Shown one piece after another: positions 6,024-8,529 of a DNA stretch of 8,529 nt. This DNA comes from Deltaproteobacteria bacterium (GTDB lineage: Bacteria; UBA10199; DSSB01): assembly GCA_021414045.1 (NCBI GenBank), contig JAIOPF010000035.1, positions 1-8,529 of the forward strand, in the 5' to 3' direction. How positions within the stretch are numbered: position 1 is the stretch's first letter; each line of letters starts with the position of its first letter. A model generated the notes under the pieces. That model searched no databases. It was not told the origin of the DNA and saw only the letters and a program-made list of their open reading frames with translations. The position numbers and the translations under genes were made by a program.

Positions 6024-7787
6024 ATGTCCTTCTCCGATGGCATTAGAAGATTCCGCCAGGACCAAGCCACACAATTGATTTTGACCGGTCTCCTGATCGG
6101 AGTTCTTTCGGGTGTCGCGGCGGTACTCTATCGTTGGTTGATTGCTTACATCCAGAGCCTGTTTTTTGGCGGTGGGGAAGATATCCTAGAAGTTGTCCAG
6201 TCGGCCTCTTTTTGGCGGCGTATTCTTATGCCCGCTCTGGGCGGACTCTTGGTTGGAATAATCAGCAAAATTCTATTGAAGAAGGAAGGCGCTTCCCATG
6301 GTGTTCCCGACGTCATGGAGGCCTTTCAGGGTAATAAGCCTCTGCCTCGCCGCGTCATTTTGGTTCGTGCCCTGACTTCGGCGATAACCATTGGCAGCGG
6401 TGGCTCGTCCGGTCGAGAAGGTCCCATTGTTCATATCGGCGCCACTATCGGTTCTGCGGTTTCCCGATTGCTCAAGAAGAAGGGCGAACTGGTCAAGACG
6501 ATGATCAGCTGCGGTGCGGCCGGGGGAATTGCTGCCACTTTCAATGCTCCGATCACCGGCGCCTTATTCGCGCTCGAAATCATCCATGGCGACGTCGCGA
6601 TAAGGCATTTTACGCCGGTCGTGATTTCCGCAGTCATTGCGACGGTTGTCTCCAATTCGTTGCTCCATGGTCAGGTGGCGGATTTTCCAGCTCTGACTAA
6701 CGGGCAATTCAGTTTCGCGCTGAAAAGCGGGGGGGAAATTCCGCTCTATCTCTTAATGGCTTTATTTCTGGGAGGCGCGGGGATCCTTTTCATTCGTTTG
6801 TTGGAAGGGCTGGAAGAGAGTTTTGAAAAAATCAAAATGCCCGGCTATTTGAAACCTGCTTTGGGCGGTTTTCTCTTGGCCTGGATCACTCTATTTCTTC
6901 CGCAACTGCACGGCTTCAGTAATTACACGACCATCAATCAGATTTTCGAAGGGCAATACCTTTGGTACGTCATTGCATTGATGGGTCTACTCAAGATGTT
7001 GACCACTTCCTTGACTCTCGGTTCGGGGGGGACCGGCGGTGTCTTTGCGCCATCTTTGTTCGTTGGAGCCATGTTGGGGGACACTTATGGTTATTTTGCA
7101 CATAAAATATTTCCGAACGCGACGGCTGATGCGGGAAGTTATGCGCTGGTTGGAATGGGAGCCTTGATGGCTGCCGTGACGGGCGCCCCCTTGACTTCCG
7201 TGGTCCTGATCTTCGAGCTGAGCGGGAAATACACGATCATCCTTCCCCTGATGATCACCTGCGCGGTGAGCACCATCCTAGTGCAGATCGTGATGAAGGG
7301 TTCCGTTTTCACCCGGCCGCTGATCAAAAAGGGAATTTTTTACGGTGAAAAGCGGAACGTGCTTCGGCGCATGAGGGTGCAAGAAATCCTGCGCACGAAT
7401 TTTCTGTCGGTCACACCCCAGACGAAAGTAAAAGAGTTGTTGAATCTTTTAACCCAATCGAAGCAATACGCTTTTCCCGTCCTTGATGACGGAAAGAACC
7501 TGGTGGGAATCGTTTCCCTCCAAGATTTCCAGGGGGCGGTTTTTGAGCAGGGGCTTTCCGATATCGTGGTGGTGGGCGAGCTCATGACTTCCGAAGTCCT
7601 GACCGTCACCCCCGAGCAGAGTCTCGAGGAGGCGCTGCTCAAGATCGGAGACGAGAACATCGAGTATTTGCCCGTCTTGGTTTCCGGGGATTCCAAGCAA
7701 GTCCTGGGTATCGTGTCTCGGCGGGATATTTTGTCGTGCTACAATCGAGAAGTGAAAGAAATGATCGAAGCGGCGAGGACCGAATGA
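6024..7787 (+). CDS. ClC-family chloride channel/transporter with C-terminal CBS pair
   Basis: This is an inner-membrane anion transporter of the ClC family, 587 residues long. About ten or more hydrophobic helices occupy residues 15-425. Family motifs are visible: SHGVPDVMEA (91-100) in place of GSGIPE; GSSGREGPIVHIGA (127-140) with the gating Glu132; GGVFAP (338-343); and Tyr403 in SGKYTIILP, matching anion-coordinating Tyr445 of E. coli ClC. At the internal proton-glutamate site (E. coli Glu203), LFALEIIHGD (181-190) has Glu184 then Ile185 where the second Glu should be. Two cytoplasmic CBS domains follow (about 450-510 and 517-575: VQEILRTNFLSVTP and VGELMTSEVLTVTP), which often sense adenine nucleotides. 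Proton coupling therefore cannot be predicted; it could be a channel, an exchanger or, less likely, selective for another anion. It sits between glmS and the helicase gene in the same apparent operon. Confidence 0.93.
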   Translation: MSFSDGIRRFRQDQATQLILTGLLIGVLSGVAAVLYRWLIAYIQSLFFGGGEDILEVVQSASFWRRILMPALGGLLVGIISKILLKKEGASHGVPDVMEAFQGNKPLPRRVILVRALTSAITIGSGGSSGREGPIVHIGATIGSAVSRLLKKKGELVKTMISCGAAGGIAATFNAPITGALFALEIIHGDVAIRHFTPVVISAVIATVVSNSLLHGQVADFPALTNGQFSFALKSGGEIPLYLLMALFLGGAGILFIRLLEGLEESFEKIKMPGYLKPALGGFLLAWITLFLPQLHGFSNYTTINQIFEGQYLWYVIALMGLLKMLTTSLTLGSGGTGGVFAPSLFVGAMLGDTYGYFAHKIFPNATADAGSYALVGMGALMAAVTGAPLTSVVLIFELSGKYTIILPLMITCAVSTILVQIVMKGSVFTRPLIKKGIFYGEKRNVLRRMRVQEILRTNFLSVTPQTKVKELLNLLTQSKQYAFPVLDDGKNLVGIVSLQDFQGAVFEQGLSDIVVVGELMTSEVLTVTPEQSLEEALLKIGDENIEYLPVLVSGDSKQVLGIVSRRDILSCYNREVKEMIEAARTE

Positions 7788-8529
7788 ATCTCAACCATCT
7801 GAATCCACAACAACGCGAAGCGGTCTTGACGACCGAAGGTCCCTTGCTGCTGTTCGCCGGCGCGGGTAGCGGCAAAACGCGGGTGCTCGTGCACAGAATC
7901 GCTTATTTGATCCAAGAAAAACGGGTGAGTCCCTGGAACCTCTTCTCGGTGACCTTCACCAACAAGGCGGCGGGGGAAATGAGGGACCGCGTCGCGGGGC
8001 TGCTTGGCCACCGAGCGGATGAGACCTGGATCTCGACCTTCCATTCCGCCGGGGTTCGGATCTTGCGCAAGCATGCTTCGCGCTTGGGTTACGGCGATTC
8101 CTTCGTGATCTACGACAACAGCGACCAGCTTTCGCTCATCAAGGAATGCCTCGAGGAGCTCCAACTCAATCCGAAGATTTTCAATCCTCGCTCGGTGGAA
8201 TCGCGGATCGACACCGCGAAGAACGAATTGGTCGAGCCCGGCCAATTCCCCACCGGGGATTTTTTCAGCGAGCAGGTGGCGCGAGTTTACGAGCGTTACG
8301 CCAAGAAGTTGAAGGACAACAACGCCGTCGATTTCGGAGACTTGTTGCTCCTTCCGGTTAAGCTTTTCGAGCAGCATCCCGATGTCTTGGCCTCCTACCA
8401 AGACCGATTGCATTACCTCATGGTCGACGAATATCAGGATACCAACCATGCGCAAGACCGCCTGATTCAGCTCTTGGCCGGGGGTAGGCAAAATCTATGC
8501 GTGGTCGGAGACGACGACCAGTCGATCTA
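7784..8529 (+). CDS. UvrD/PcrA/Rep-type superfamily 1 DNA helicase, 5' part (cut by window edge)
   Basis: This is an ATP-driven 3'-5' DNA helicase of the repair and replication family; 248 codons are in view and the gene runs off the right edge, where family members reach about 700 residues. Visible motifs, in order: Q motif LNPQQREAV (6-14); Walker A AGAGSGKT (25-32); motif Ia TFTNKAAGEM (57-66); motif Ib STFHS (84-88); AVDFGDLLLL (181-190); motif II VDEYQDTN (214-221); and motif III VGDDDQSI (241-248), the last codons present. The ATG overlaps the ClC stop in ATGA (7784-7787), with GAGGA at 7775-7779 as ribosome-binding site. The general style, including the AKNEL segment (145-149), favours PcrA/UvrD, but the domains that would separate PcrA, UvrD and Rep lie outside the window, so no symbol is given. 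Intact as far as seen. Confidence 0.95.
   Translation, partial: MNLNHLNPQQREAVLTTEGPLLLFAGAGSGKTRVLVHRIAYLIQEKRVSPWNLFSVTFTNKAAGEMRDRVAGLLGHRADETWISTFHSAGVRILRKHASRLGYGDSFVIYDNSDQLSLIKECLEELQLNPKIFNPRSVESRIDTAKNELVEPGQFPTGDFFSEQVARVYERYAKKLKDNNAVDFGDLLLLPVKLFEQHPDVLASYQDRLHYLMVDEYQDTNHAQDRLIQLLAGGRQNLCVVGDDDQSI

Noticed and set aside
7739..8491. 250-codon minus-strand open frame opposite the helicase
   Set aside because: Shadow of the helicase gene, which shows all expected motifs in order.
1..8529. CRISPR arrays, insertion sequences, attachment sites, toxin-antitoxin or phage genes
   Set aside because: No spaced direct repeats, transposase motifs or abrupt composition change seen on reading both strands.

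Overview
This window looks like ordinary chromosomal DNA of a moderately GC-rich Gram-negative bacterium. A deltaproteobacterium-like lineage is my best guess, based on the overall style of the proteins; no rRNA or other decisive marker is present. It is almost fully coding and shows no insertion sequence, phage gene, CRISPR array, tRNA or rRNA.

Layout. The left part (about 1-1200) is on the minus strand: a TPR/TatT-like protein whose 5' end cannot be resolved, followed by ssb, the single-stranded DNA-binding protein. From about 1230 to the right edge everything is on the plus strand. First comes an FlhG/MinD-type ATPase that overlaps by 8 bases with a small protein of unknown function, which may carry a degenerate nuclease-like fold. 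Then comes glmU-glmS, the pair that makes UDP-N-acetylglucosamine for peptidoglycan and lipopolysaccharide. A ClC-family chloride transporter with two C-terminal CBS domains follows. The last gene is the 5' part of a UvrD/PcrA/Rep-type DNA helicase, cut by the window edge.

How the genes connect. glmU-glmS-clc-helicase are packed with gaps of 16 and 4 bases and a 4-base ATGA overlap, so they are probably one transcription unit with translational coupling. GlmS makes glucosamine-6-phosphate. After isomerisation by GlmM (not in this window), GlmU acetylates and uridylates it.

I do not see a clear new defence or mobile system. The points most worth checking are: a GlmU lacking about 50 internal residues, including the usual Asn metal ligand; the coupled FlhG-like ATPase and nuclease-like protein in which the expected catalytic acid is Trp; the missing start of the TPR gene; and a ClC protein with Ile at the internal proton-glutamate position.
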